Shown: piece by piece, positions 51,554 through 62,400 of the stretch
How the letters are laid out: each line of letters opens with the position of its first letter
How positions within the stretch are numbered: the stretch's first letter is position 1
NCBI RefSeq assembly: GCF_020509005.1
Contig: NC_063013.1
Span: 5,766,001 to 5,830,000 of the forward strand
DNA from: Fulvia fulva
Lineage: Eukaryota; Ascomycota; Dothideomycetes; Mycosphaerellales; Mycosphaerellaceae
Direction: 5' to 3'
Length of the DNA: 64,000 nt
Notes under the pieces: generated by a model
Database searches by the model: none
Seen by the model: the letters and a program-made list of their open reading frames with translations, nothing else
What the model was told of the DNA's origin: nothing
Translations under genes and position numbers: made by a program

Positions 51554-52179
51554 CTAACCTTTCTTTGCATAAGCAGGAGGAAGGTCCTGTCCGCTGCGCA
51601 ACTGAATCTGGCCCGGCGTGTTCCTGGATGGTACGGCGGACTGTCTCGATGCAGAACTTGGTCCTGACACCGATGAAATAGCGCCGACATCTGGCACGGT
51701 CGTCAACAACTCATGGAGTCTCTCCTCGACGTGTTTCTTAAACGCTCTGCAAGCCTCTGCCTGTGTCTTGCCGTCATCGCTGGGCTCGATCTTCGCCTCG
51801 ATGATGCCTCCTCGCATCGCTACGAGAGTGGCTACGAAGCGACCATTCGGTCTGCGGGAAAAGAGTAGTCTGAACTGATAGTCTGTAAGGTTGAACTTGA
51901 TTCTGCCGTTGTCGGATAGGACACTCAAAACCGCGTAGATGAATTGCTCACGGTCGGCATCGTTGCGGAAGATCTTCTTGTCAACCCATCTAGAACTTCA
52001 TGAGCTTGACAAAAGGCCCATCGAGGTTAGCGACCGTACTTATCATCTTCCAGTCCATGGGTGGCTGCGACGGGCTCCAGTAGTGCTGCTGTGGCGAGTT
52101 TCAGACGGTCAGGGACTAGTGTAGGGGCTGCCGTTGCTGGTGTGTTGGGATGGGTGGCGTTGTGAGGCAACGCAGGAGA
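51554..52179 (-). CDS. Unrecognised conserved-looking protein, 5' end unresolved
   Basis: Two exons fit: 52040 upward to about 52179 (open frame, no ATG) and 51554-51989. They are joined by a 50-nt intron with donor GTACGG, branch-like GCTAAC and acceptor TTCTAG. The joined protein reads LKLATAALLEPVAATHGLED, then WVDKKIFRNDADREQFIYAV, LSVLSDNGRIKFNLTDYQFR and GRFVATLVAMRGGIIEAKIE. It continues with a helical segment and a Ser/Gly-rich tail. Regular coding character and the clean splice support a gene. The start codon is missing: upstream frames are closed by TGA at 52180-52182 and no ATG lies between, so a further exon or a frameshift is implied. Function unknown. Confidence 0.5.
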
Positions 52180-52229
52180 TCATCTCGCCATAATCTCGAC
52201 CTCCAAGCCGTGCCTGGTAACCAGTAAAG

Positions 52230-53740
52230 TCAGCTGAATCGATCAACATGGGGAAGGAAATCATACCATTTCGTCGGGAAGCTGCCTTTCTCCCTCCAAA
52301 CATGTCCTCCTGGACCAGGCTCTCCATCCAGCCTATTGAGCACTCTAAGGTCAAAGTTCGCGTACAAGCTTGCCAACACTTTACTCATGCTCAGCCACGC
52401 AACATTCTTGCCAGGGCACTTCCTACTCGGACCACCAAAGCTCAGGTTTCTGGTCGTCATATCACTCAACTGCGCCTTGTCGGCATCCAGAAATCTCTCC
52501 GGCCTGAAAGATTCTGGCTCTGCGGCGAAGATCCGGTCATCGATGGCCAGTTGCTTCGATTGCATGCCAACTGTGTAGCCACCGGGGACGTAGTAACCAT
52601 AAATCTCGATACCCGCTTTGGGTACGATGCGTGGCAAAGAAATAGCAACGTTGGGCCAAAGACGTAGTGCTTCGTGGATGCAGGCTTGGAGATAAGGGAG
52701 CTTCACTGCTTCGTTATAGGAGACGGGAACGCCTTTGATGACGCTTCCCGCCTGAATGGCAGCATCCATCTCAGCTCGTACACGAGCGTTGGCTTTCGGA
52801 CTCATGCCAATTCCGACAATCACAGCGGCGAGCGTCCAGGACATTGTGTCTACGCCAGCTCCGAGGTTGGTAATGGAAAGACGAAAGCTCCACGTCAAGA
52901 TGAACTCGGAATTCGATCTGCTGAGCTGGTGCATATCGTTGTGAAGACACGGTCTGAGCTGCTGGCCTTCATCCTCGGCCTTGGAGTGCTCCATCACCTT
53001 GGCGACACATTAAGGGGACACCGGGAGGTTGCTGTTCTTCAGCTCGAAGACGATGTTCCAAGGCATCCAATATTTGTCAAGGTAATTAAGCCATGGAAGA
53101 TACCCGATCCAACCCCACCACTTCCACGTACTGTACGATCCATGTTTGCCATGTGATCATCGTCGCTGCCCTTCTCGATTGCGCCGTACGGCTGGCCAAA
53201 CGTGAACTCGGTCATCATATCGACATTCATAATCTCCCACGCGTAATAGATATCCATGGGCCGATCGGTCATGGTCTTGAACCGTGTCAGCAATCGAGTT
53301 ATGTTGTTGTCGATCAGATGCTCGTGTCTTTGAGCATTGCTGATTGAGTAAATTGGCCCAGCAAAGCGTTTCTGCAGCCTCAATTTCTCGATATTGTCCT
53401 CAGATAACATATTAAGATGTTCCCAGTTGTTTTTAGTGGCATCTCTCGGTGCTTCATAGAAACGTCCTTTCGTGAACTTAGTCCCGGCACCGTACACTTC
53501 TCAAAAGTAGTCCGGGTTGGAGAAGATGATCTCGTTCGGCGAAATGCGCACGACGGTTCCATACTGTTTGTGCAGTTTGAGGTCCAGGCGAGGTCGTCGT
53601 TGATGGAAAGCTTGCCATACGATCCATGGTGGAGTTATGCTTGCAAGAATGGGCCCAGGTACCTTAGCCAGTGGATGGAAGAAGCGATTGTATGCGATGT
53701 GGGCTACTAACAGCGCCAATGGTGTGTATATGATCCACAT
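52230..53740 (-). pseudogene. Cytochrome P450 (CYP) pseudogene
   Basis: Pieces of a microsomal P450 lie in order. They are a membrane anchor and PLAKVPGPILASITPPWIVW with YGTVVRISPNEIIF, then FAGPIYSISNAQRHEHLIDN, ITNLGAGVDTMSWTLAAVIV (helix I), the ExxR region EALRLWPNVAIS, FRPERFLDA, and the heme loop FGGPSRKCPGKNV. Three breaks interrupt it. TGA lies at 53501-53503, right in NPDYF-stop-EVYGAGTKF. A frame change lies near 53130-53143; the second frame resumes STWKWWGWIGYLPWLNYL. TAA lies at 53010-53012 in LPVSP-stop-CVAKVME. The C-terminal half, with all heme-binding residues, is otherwise open. The substrate is unknown; the sequence style is of fungal catabolic or detoxifying P450s. Confidence 0.8.
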
Positions 53741-54183
53741 TGCTATCGATGGCGGTCAATCTGAGATGACTTGCGGTCGCAGCTAGATGTTACCTCCAGA
53801 TGCGCCATAGGATGATCCTGTAGTGCTGCCCTGATGGCCTTTTAGTCAGAACGGTCAGACATCCTGAAGGATGAAGTTTATTTCGAAATGCCATCCGTCC
53901 AGTACTACCTATATAGGATGTACCTTATGATGTCAACCAGAAGGATGCCAGTAGAGATGAAGGACCGCCCACGCCATGCCTGCTGCCCTGATGCATGCTA
54001 AAGCTCCTGTTTGGTGCTGATGTCCCTGCTTGCATCCTCTGCGACAGTTCGCTCACAGTGCAAGTCCGCCCGGCGGCTGAGAGGTATCAAGTGTTCCTGT
54101 ACATAGCATACATGTCTATTCTCTTACATGTATCGCTTTGGCATCCTTGCCGGGTATGTTCGTGTGCCTAGCAGCCAAGACCT
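53741..54183. other. Intergenic region, no gene seen
   Basis: Upstream of the P450 relic. Contains a short palindrome, CATCCTGAAGGATG, near 53860. No gene or RNA was recognised. Confidence 0.35.
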
Positions 54184-55341
54184 CTACCAGTAATCCCCGT
54201 ACTTTCCAAGCACATCACCACCTCTTAGTTCGCCGTGACCAGCATTCAATGCATCGAAATGTGTCGCAAGTTCCAACCCTCGCAGACGCTCCTTCTCCAT
54301 ATCGTCCCAAGTCCAGCTATCGTCAGCTAATTGTGCGGTGTGAGCCACGTCGGCTAATCTCGAGCTGACCTCGTCGACATCGGTTTGCGTGTTCCCATTC
54401 GCGGCGGGCGTGGCCGGTGTGCAGATGGCCGGTGTGCCGTTAGCGGATGCCTCGCCATCACGGGGAGGGAAGCCGATGCCTGCGGGCCTTGGAGGGAGTA
54501 GTCTCGACCTCTCCAACGGAATTTCGGGGTTTATCGTAAGGCGGCCCTTCTTGAAGACGTATCGTGCGATGGATGTCGCAAAGATGTGCTTCGTAAGATC
54601 CTGCTCCTCCTTCTTCACGGCTGCTTGGTGCTTCCTCGAGTTCTTCCAAGGCTGTAGAACATATGAGTCCGGCTTGATCGCCCCCTTCTTCACGATGTGC
54701 GAGATGGTGTAAAGCCACTTCCTATCCCAAGTCAAGACTCTGGTGTAGATCTCAAAGCTCTGCAGAGGCTCAATCTGACGCTGGAAAAAGCAGCTGACAG
54801 CGCCCAGTGCAACGATGTATTTTCCCTTTGCCTCGATGTTCGACTTTGGCAGACCTTCTTGGTCGCCGGAGTTGAGTCTTGCCAGTCCCGTCTTGATCAC
54901 TGCTCCAATGTAATGCGCTCGGGAGACATCGAGGTCGGCGAAATAAGTGGAATTGGACTTGTGGAAGTTGTAGTCGGTGTCGTATGGCGTGTTGTATGAG
55001 TGCGTGATCATGGGAGCGAACAGGTGCTTCGGGGGTATGGGCCGTTTCTGGAAGTAGATCTGGTAGATGATGCCTCGCAGCACGCGGATCTAATCGTCGT
55101 AAGAAGACGTTCCAGTCGCGTGAGATGCACGGAGATGACTTACATGCCAAAAGCCAGGCAGGTGCTTCAAGTTGATCAGAGCCGCAGCCCCGATCAATGC
55201 CTTGAGGATAGTTGAGCTCGCAGAAGTGCCCAAATACTTCTCAATGAAGTCCTGCACTGCCGGATGTCTCCATAATGCGACCACTGCTCCAGTGAGTGCC
55301 AACGTGCCCGCGACAACGGGAACTTTCGTCGCTGCCGACAT
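54184..55341 (-). CDS. Thioesterase-like (THEM6/4HBT hot-dog) membrane protein
   Basis: Two exons with an intron of about 54 nt near 55090-55143 encode about 368 residues. The N-terminus has one or two hydrophobic segments (VPVVAGTLALTGAVVALWRH). The second exon starts IRVLRGIIYQIYFQKRPIPP and contains the hot-dog-fold signature YNTPYDTDYNFHKSNSTYFA followed by DLDVSRAHYIGAVIKTGLAR. These resemble the catalytic Asp/His region of THEM6 and acyl-CoA thioesterases. The chain continues with a long beta strand block (FFQRQIEPLQSFEIYTRVLT) and a disordered tail. It probably acts on acyl thioesters at ER or mitochondrial membranes, but the substrate is not known. No anomalies. Confidence 0.75.
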
Positions 55342-56326
55342 GTGGCAGGAGGGGAATGGGTATTCGAATGGTGAGGCTCAATCCGGCATCCAGAATACAT
55401 GTCAGATGTACATGTATCGACGGCACTGTCCCGACTCCCCCCAAGATGACGTAGGTCGAGGCGTGAGGAAAGTGCTCACACGATTGGAGGCTGCGGGAGG
55501 GAGCAAAGGCACACGTCTGTGGTTATAAGCATTTTGCTCGCACTAGAACGCGTGCCATCACATGTGACATGCCAGTGTGCGGAGCGGACGAGCACGAATC
55601 TCATCTTGCCCAACACCCCAAGCATTCACTCGCGACCGAGGGATCCCGATCTCTTTGGGGCCCCGCAATCGCCGTCTTCGGGAAACGCGAGAACGACGGC
55701 AGGCACCTCCTGACAACAACATCCACCTCTGCACACGCGTTGATATGGGACCCTTTTGATGGTCCTGGGAGCTGGGTCGAAGCACCATGTCGAAACGCTC
55801 GTCATGGCACTCCGTGCCGATTCAGCAGCTCAGCACCCAACGACTCTCGCGAGGAGCGCATACACTCAGTCCAACATCTCGACTTGGCCCGCACATCAAA
55901 CATGGATCACAACCGTACATGTACTTCTGAACGTGTGAACGGGATGCTTCGGAAGAGTATCGACTGCGAGGTCGCTTGCTCGCGAACCGTCTACCGAAAC
56001 AGACAGCCCCCCTGAAGGCACGACGCTTCATACCAGCCGTGCTGAAAGTCCAGACACATTTACGAAACGTCTCACGTCTCAGCTGTCAGACACCCTCGAG
56101 GGCGAGTAATTGTGTCAAAAGTGCTTGGCTATGACCATAGGCCGACACGTCTCTGTCGAACACAGAGTTCAACCCACTCAGGGACCGACCTGGACAACGA
56201 CAATGCCTTGCAGTCCTTCTTGATGACGATTCTTCTATACTAAGCAACAGCACGTCACCTCCTTCTTCGACCTCATGTTCACAATCACGTCGCAAAAACG
56301 GCGTCGTCGCCAGCTACACCTTCCAC
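55342..56326. other. Intergenic region, no gene seen
   Basis: About 1 kb with a 148-codon plus-strand frame (55569-56015) that is Ser/Arg/His-rich and lacks a motif. It looks like noncoding sequence upstream of the rhodopsin-like gene. Confidence 0.35.
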
Positions 56327-57460
56327 ATGGCTCAAGCGGTCCTGTATGGCGATGAAGGTACGCTCTTGGTGTGCCTTACCTGGGCATGGACAGGCATCGC
56401 TACAGTCCTGGTCCTCATACGCAGCGTCGTAGCGTCTCGTGCCACTTCTGACCGCCCTTCGTTCTCCGCCATCAGATGGGATTGTCTATGGGTGATGATA
56501 GCATATGTAAGGACCAAACCCTTCGCTCACGAACAAAGATACTGATCTGGCGAAGGCGTTGGCATTGGTGGCACAATCTTTCATCACCGTCAGTTATCGA
56601 TATGCCGTCGAGAAGAGCGAAGACGCATACGAACAGCTCAAAAGCATCCTGTACTGGAGCATGTGAGCACCCAGAGGATTATGTCTGTAAAGACAGCTGA
56701 CTGACTGTCCACCAGCATTGGCACCATGTTCAACATCTTCTCCATGGCGTTCGGTCGTCTCAGCGTCATTGCACTGCTACTCACACTGCAGGGCACAACA
56801 ATCTCACTAGGCTGGCGTCGAGCACTACAGATTCTTGGAGTCCTCCAACTCATTATCAGCGCGCTGCAAGCCTTGGTCACAATCTTGCAATGCAATCCAC
56901 CTCGCAAGGCTTGGGATATTGCCGCCCCAGGGTCCTGTCCTCTTGCTGAGGAGACCAAGCAAATTGGCTATGCTTCCGGTGCGTTTGGGGCCTTCTCGGA
57001 CTTTGCTCTGGCCATCTACCCCATCGTCTTGATCATTGGACCTCAACAGCAGATGAAGCGCAGCCTCAAGGTAGCAATCTGTGTCATCATGAGCGGAGGT
57101 GTAGTCGCAGGAGTTGCTGGCATCGCAACTTCAGCTCTGGTCAAGGACGTGACATACACGGGAGGGTATGGCACCGTGCTCACCTGGACGCTGACGCAGA
57201 CTTGGTTCATCATCATATTCGGATCTCTACCAACGATCAGACCAGTCTTCGTGGCGTTTGGCGAGACCCTGCGCATGTTGAGCGCAAGACTCAAGAGTCG
57301 ACTGGTAAGTCACGAAGCCACGGACAGGTCAAGCTGGATAGAGCTGGAAGACCAGAAGCAGCCTGGAGCTCAACATCGGCCCGATGCTTGGCTCGACACG
57401 CACACGACTCAGACGACGATCAACTCTAGCACGGAGAGACAAGATAGCGTCATGAGATGA
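56327..57460 (+). CDS. PTH11/rhodopsin-like seven-transmembrane protein
   Basis: Three exons give about 335 residues. Exon 1: GTLLVCLTWAWTGIATVLVL, ending VMIAY. Exon 2: LALVAQSFITVSYRYAVEKS. Exon 3: FSMAFGRLSVIALLLTLQGT, ALQILGVLQLIISALQALVT, then CNPPRKAWD and a second-loop Cys, FSDFALAIYPIVLIIGPQQQ, VAICVIMSGGVVAGVAGIAT and WTLTQTWFIIIFGSLPTIRP. About seven membrane helices and a hydrophilic C-tail match the fungal rhodopsin/PTH11-type family of membrane proteins. The ligand and role are unknown; some members sense host surfaces. The CFEM domain found in PTH11 itself is absent. Splice phases fit. Confidence 0.8.
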
Positions 57461-57508
57461 CGAGAGGTACAAGAACGAATGTATGTTGACTTTGGCAGCT
57501 CATCAGCT

Positions 57509-58720
57509 TCAGTGCTTCTGCTTCGCAATGGGGCTGTGCCAATGGGTCGGCCAATACTCCGGCAGACTCTCCAACAACCACTTCGCAATGACACCATTCG
57601 TCTCTTCCGCCTTCTCCAACTGAACCCAGTGACCAGCATCAATCGACGCCATGCTAAGATCCTTGCACAACTCCTTCATCGGCTCCGTATTCCTCGACCC
57701 ATAAGTATCACAAACAGTATCGTACTTCGCCTCAATGAACAAGACCGGCATCTCGAGAATTCCATCGTTGACAGAATTCTTCAAGACCCATTCGCGGTTC
57801 GCCTTGTGGTTCATGTAATACGCATCACCACCGAAGAACCCCGTCCTCGCCATCGCCTCCTCTAATTCCTGCACATCCTCCGCAGGCAGGTTGTCCAACG
57901 TCGATGCACCAGTCGGAATCTGGTCCTGCGACGGCGGCTTAGGGGCTCCACCCATCCAGCCGCCGTCTTTCACGACGGTCGCGGTCCTTGCAGGTTTGTC
58001 CAGATTCGCGGCCGAGCCCTTGATGAACAAGACCCGAAGAACTCCAGCTGGGTCCGCATCGAACCAGGACGTGGCTTTCTCGAAGTCCTGCTCGTAGAAG
58101 ACTTGATACGACCACTGGCCGTATGGGAACTCTGCCTCGGGGTACTTCTCCCGATTGACGACTTTCATGAGTTCCTCCAGACCCAGTTCGAGGAGACGGT
58201 ATGGGACTGCTAGGTTTATCACGCCGATACAGACTTCAGGATGAACGGCGGCGAGAGTCCACTGCACAACATCAGTTCCATGGGTGTTAATAGAGTCTCA
58301 GCAATGATACGTACAAGACACCCACTACCCCAATCATGAGCCACCCAGACTGCCTTCTTCCTCCCCGTATCAGCCAACAACGCCAGCAGACCTTGCGAGA
58401 TCTCACTCTGCGCATAGGCAGAGTAGACTTTGTTCGCCGTGCTCTTGCCATAACCCGGCATATCTGGAGCGACGACTCGGAATCCCAGACCGGCAAAAGT
58501 CTCCAACTGGGGTCGCCATGTTTTCGCAATCCCTGGCCAGCCGTGCCTTCAAACGAGGATTAGAATCTGTACCGCAACGTCTCCAATGTGAGGGGATCTA
58601 GTCCGGTGGGTTTACTTACACGAAGATTATCAGAGGGCCATTTAGAGGGCCAGCAGCGACGTAGTGGATAGTTTTCTTGCCATCCGAGTAGGAGACATCA
58701 TGTTCGGTGAGGTGGACCAT
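57509..58720 (-). CDS. Soluble epoxide hydrolase (alpha/beta hydrolase)
   Basis: Three exons encode about 360 residues. Exon 1 starts MVHLTEHDVSYSDGKKTIHY and gives GPLNGPLIIF; exon 2 continues VHGWPGIAKTWRPQLETFAG (HGWPG oxyanion motif), VVAPDMPGYGKS, and VAHDWGSGC, the nucleophile Asp of epoxide hydrolases. Exon 3 starts WTLAAVHPEVCIGVINLAVP. The acid Asp is in LFIEAKYDTVCDTYGS and the base His in DAGHWVQLEKAEET. The lid region carries a Tyr pair around VFYEQDFEKATSWF, as needed for epoxide activation. It opens epoxides to diols, in detoxification or lipid or secondary metabolism. A MITE lies 74 bases upstream of its start codon. Confidence 0.88.
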
Positions 58721-58793
58721 TTTCGTGGTATGACGCGGTGGTGGAGGATTGATGTGTGAGCGGAAGGTGAGGTTGGAGCAAGAGAGAGGCTCC

Positions 58794-59118
58794 TATTCAG
58801 ACTTGCAAAATGGGTGAGACCTCCAGCCGCCTCTAGAGGATGGTCCTTTTCATGTCTTCGCGTAGCTAACTCCTTAGTAAGGCTAGTTATAAGGCTGCAA
58901 CACTCGACGTAGATCCGACCTTGCTTTGCCTACTATATACGCTTGTTTCTAGAGCCTTATCCGTTGTAAGCGATGCGGTATTATACATCAACTCGAAGTT
59001 CTTCTCGGCTTGGCAACGATTAGTTTCTGGACTTTGGGTGATCCGGATTAGAGCCGGTCGAAAGAGGCTTCTGTGGAGAACCCTGCAACAGGTCTCACCC
59101 ATTTTGCAAGCTTGAATA
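58794..59118. mobile_element. MITE with 27-bp terminal inverted repeats and TA target site duplication
   Basis: The left end (58794-58822) and the reverse complement of the right end (59090-59118) match at 27 of 29 positions. The shared core is CTTGCAAAATGGGTGAGACC plus T. Both ends begin with TA, the target duplication of Tc1/mariner-type elements. The element is 325 bp with no coding capacity. It lies upstream of the epoxide hydrolase, between it and the Trs120 gene. Confidence 0.8.
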
Positions 59119-59404
59119 CTTCCGAGGTTGAAGTGGATCTTTCCTTATGTGGTAAGTTGACCGGTCGGTAGGATATAATAGCCGGTCCGTCGATTAATGC
59201 GAGCCTACCTCCTACTTTAATGCTAGTACAGGCAGGGGCTTGACGGGAGTCTTTGAAGTAGTGCGTGGATACTTGAGGAACCTCGTATAAGCACGAAAGA
59301 TGTGCTTGGTTATGCTAATCCTGTGCATCACCTGATCTGTGATCGGTATAGGGCAACAGTCTGATCTGGACCTGATCTACTGTCGAAGAGCGATAAAGTG
59401 CAGT

Positions 59405-62400
59405 TTAAGCAGTCTCAATCTTGATAGAAAGAGACTTGCTGCTATGCCACTGTCTGGTATTAGCATAGGCGCCAATCCTCACAGGCTGTACCACCGCATC
59501 CAATTCCATGGTGCCAGCAAGCAACGGGCACACAGTAAAGTCAACAACGCTTTCTGCACCTTGCTCGAGAGGCGGAAGGACTCGCTGCAACGTGCCAGCC
59601 ACAGCCATACGTTTTTCATCACGCCCAGTCTCTGGACCCCGAGGTGACAGCCGAACCAGCAAAGGGCCGGATCTGCTCCTCTCTTGATTTGTGATCTTGG
59701 TTCGGATGCTGATGAAATCTCCGACTTTGCATACCTTCTCTTGGGTCGTAACAGAGAGACGGATTGGCTTGCTGCGAACAAGCTCAATTGCCTCGGACGA
59801 TAGTGACAAGCCGTGGACATCGGCGACACCGCTGCGCTGATCGACGTGCCACGCTACATGCAGACGATCCAGGAACCGCGCCTGCACTGACTTCGCATCA
59901 TCGTCACTCGTATCATTACTGTCGAGATGCGGCACAATCATATGGACACGACGGACTTCTCCCGGCGTGATGGGTGTGTCCATGTCATCCTTGTCGACCG
60001 TGCGAGGCTTCGAGTGGGCGCCGCCATCGAAGCTGCAAATGTAGGAGATGGATCTCGGCCATGCATTGCGGACATCGTACGAGACCACCAGCGTACCGTC
60101 CTCATCGCTTTGAGCTGGGGTAATCTCTAGATTGTGAAGCTGCAGTGCAGCATTTACAGTCATGCTGATTGGTGCGGAAACCACTCGCGCAGATCGGGGA
60201 TGACCGGATCCATTCGCGCAGTAGAAGAAATTGACTTGTGTAAAAGACAAACCGGCTTTGCCGCACAGCTGAAGTTCAAATGCTGTGCTCTCGCCTGGCT
60301 CAAGGACGGTCTGTGATGCATTCGATTCGGCTAAAGCTGATGTCGAAGCGCCTGCCTCACCATCAGCACTTGATTGGTGAGTCTGGTTCACGACATTCGC
60401 AGTGTCCGAGATCTCAAAGACATAAGCTGCCGTGGTACTATTGTTGCTCAATGTGATGCTCAAGCTTCGTTCCTCGCCCTCCAATAACATAAGACCATTT
60501 TCGGGAACTGAGTCGGGCTCGAGGAGAAGAGTCGGAAGAGAGCCGATGACAGTGGCAGACACAGTGCCCGGGACAATGCCTATGCTTCCCAAGTCATGTC
60601 TCGATTCTCCTTGGTGCGACGTAGAGACAGCCTCGAGACCCAAAGCCTTGACAGTCTGTGGAGCGGATGGAGACCATGCCTCGTCCACGATCGGGAATAT
60701 CTGTGCCTGACAGCCCTGCATCCTGATTCTGCAGCCTGTCACTTTCAAATCTCCTGCAGACTTTGGTGTTATCGAGAGGGTAATCTGCTGGAGGCGTAGC
60801 GGACCGAGAGTTACAGGCTCGTGATAACACGACAACTCCACGCCCTCGGTGACCAGTTCTAGCTCTTCAATATCCACTGGAATGTCGAAGGGGTTCTGGA
60901 GGGTGACCAAACAGGCGGACGTTTCGCCCTGCACTAGCACCGAAATTGGCGCTACTGCCGTGCCCGGACGGCTGGCGTTAGGGTCATACAAAAGAGGATT
61001 GCCTGGACCAACCTGTCCTGTTAGATCTGCTTGGCTCAGCTTGGACCGGTCGATGACAGCCTGTGGGCCTCGGAGGTGTAGAAGCTCAACTCCACGGACC
61101 AGAAAAGGGTCCCAGTATGTCGCCCGAGCATCTGTGAGTCCGAGGTTCTTGGAGACGGCGACCGTGCGATGAATGACAGCGGCATAATGCATTTGCTCCT
61201 CCTTCGAGAATTTGTTCGCTGCTGATTTGTATGGAACAGCATCGACGGCAGCATTGGCGCCTGCTGTCCTGAGTAGAGATGATGTTAACCATAGCACACC
61301 CTGCGGATCTGGCGACGCTTCGCAGAGACCTGTGAGTTGTCTCAACAGGGCCAACTGTAGAGCCTGGCTCCCGAAAAGTTGCATGTCCAGATATGAGACG
61401 TCTTCTTCTACTCGCCGTTGCGTTTCAAATCGAGCACCGTAGATCGCGGACACATCTGCCATGAGGTCTTTGATGCCGCTAGTCTCTTCTGCAGTGGATA
61501 ATAGAGTGTCCGTACCTGCATCGACAGAGAGACTTGCGGCTGGATGTATGCCCATCTCTGCCGCGCCAAGCTTCCTGGCTTGAACAAGAGCGCTGGTCAG
61601 TCTGCCTACAAGTTCTTTGATTGTGATGGCTTTCTTGCGTGCCATGCCTAGTGCAGAATACGACGATGCTATTGCTGCGAGTAGTCTTATGCTGTCTGCG
61701 GCCGATAGACCGTCATCTTCGAATGGCAAGGCTTGGGCGAGGATATCCGCGACTGCAGCCTTGGATATTCTGGAACTCGCCAAACTCGAAGCTCGATTCG
61801 ACGCTGGGTTATGTGACGAAGCCGTCTCATCGAAATGTTTCTGGCTGCCAATAAGCTGTCTCAACATTGCGGGACTTGCGTGGCCTTGGACCGAATTCAG
61901 CTTTGTCAAAAGCTTTGCAACGCGAACAGAAGCTTCGGCTACAATGAGATATGGCAGCTCAAGAGCACCTTCCGTGGAACGATACAAGCTGAGAATTAGC
62001 CTCGTGAGCTCAGGAAGAGCTGCTGAAAGGCGGAACAGTTGGAGCTGCTGTTTTGTTCCTTCAGCTGCGGCCCTGGTCTCTGCTGCAATACGAGCGGCAC
62101 TGGCTGAGCTAGAGCGATCTGCCACAGGGTCGCATATCGATGGAACAGAGAAGTCTACGCCGGACCAAGCAAGGAGTATCATGCAGACCATCATGTTCTC
62201 AAGACCCTTTGCATACCACAAATGATCGGAGAGTTTGCGCAAGGTAGTCGTGTGATCGAGCATGGTTCGCAGGGCTTCACTCCAATGTCCGGCAAGCATG
62301 TGAATCGAGCCGTATACGATTCCAACTCGTGCCTTGCCACGCGAGCGTGCTTTCTCTTGCGAGGTATTGGACCCGAAGCCTTGCACAGAGACGCGGTCCT

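Noticed and set aside
55569..56015. 148-codon plus-strand frame in the gap before the rhodopsin-like gene
   Set aside because: Low complexity with many Arg, Ser and His, and no splice or homology support.
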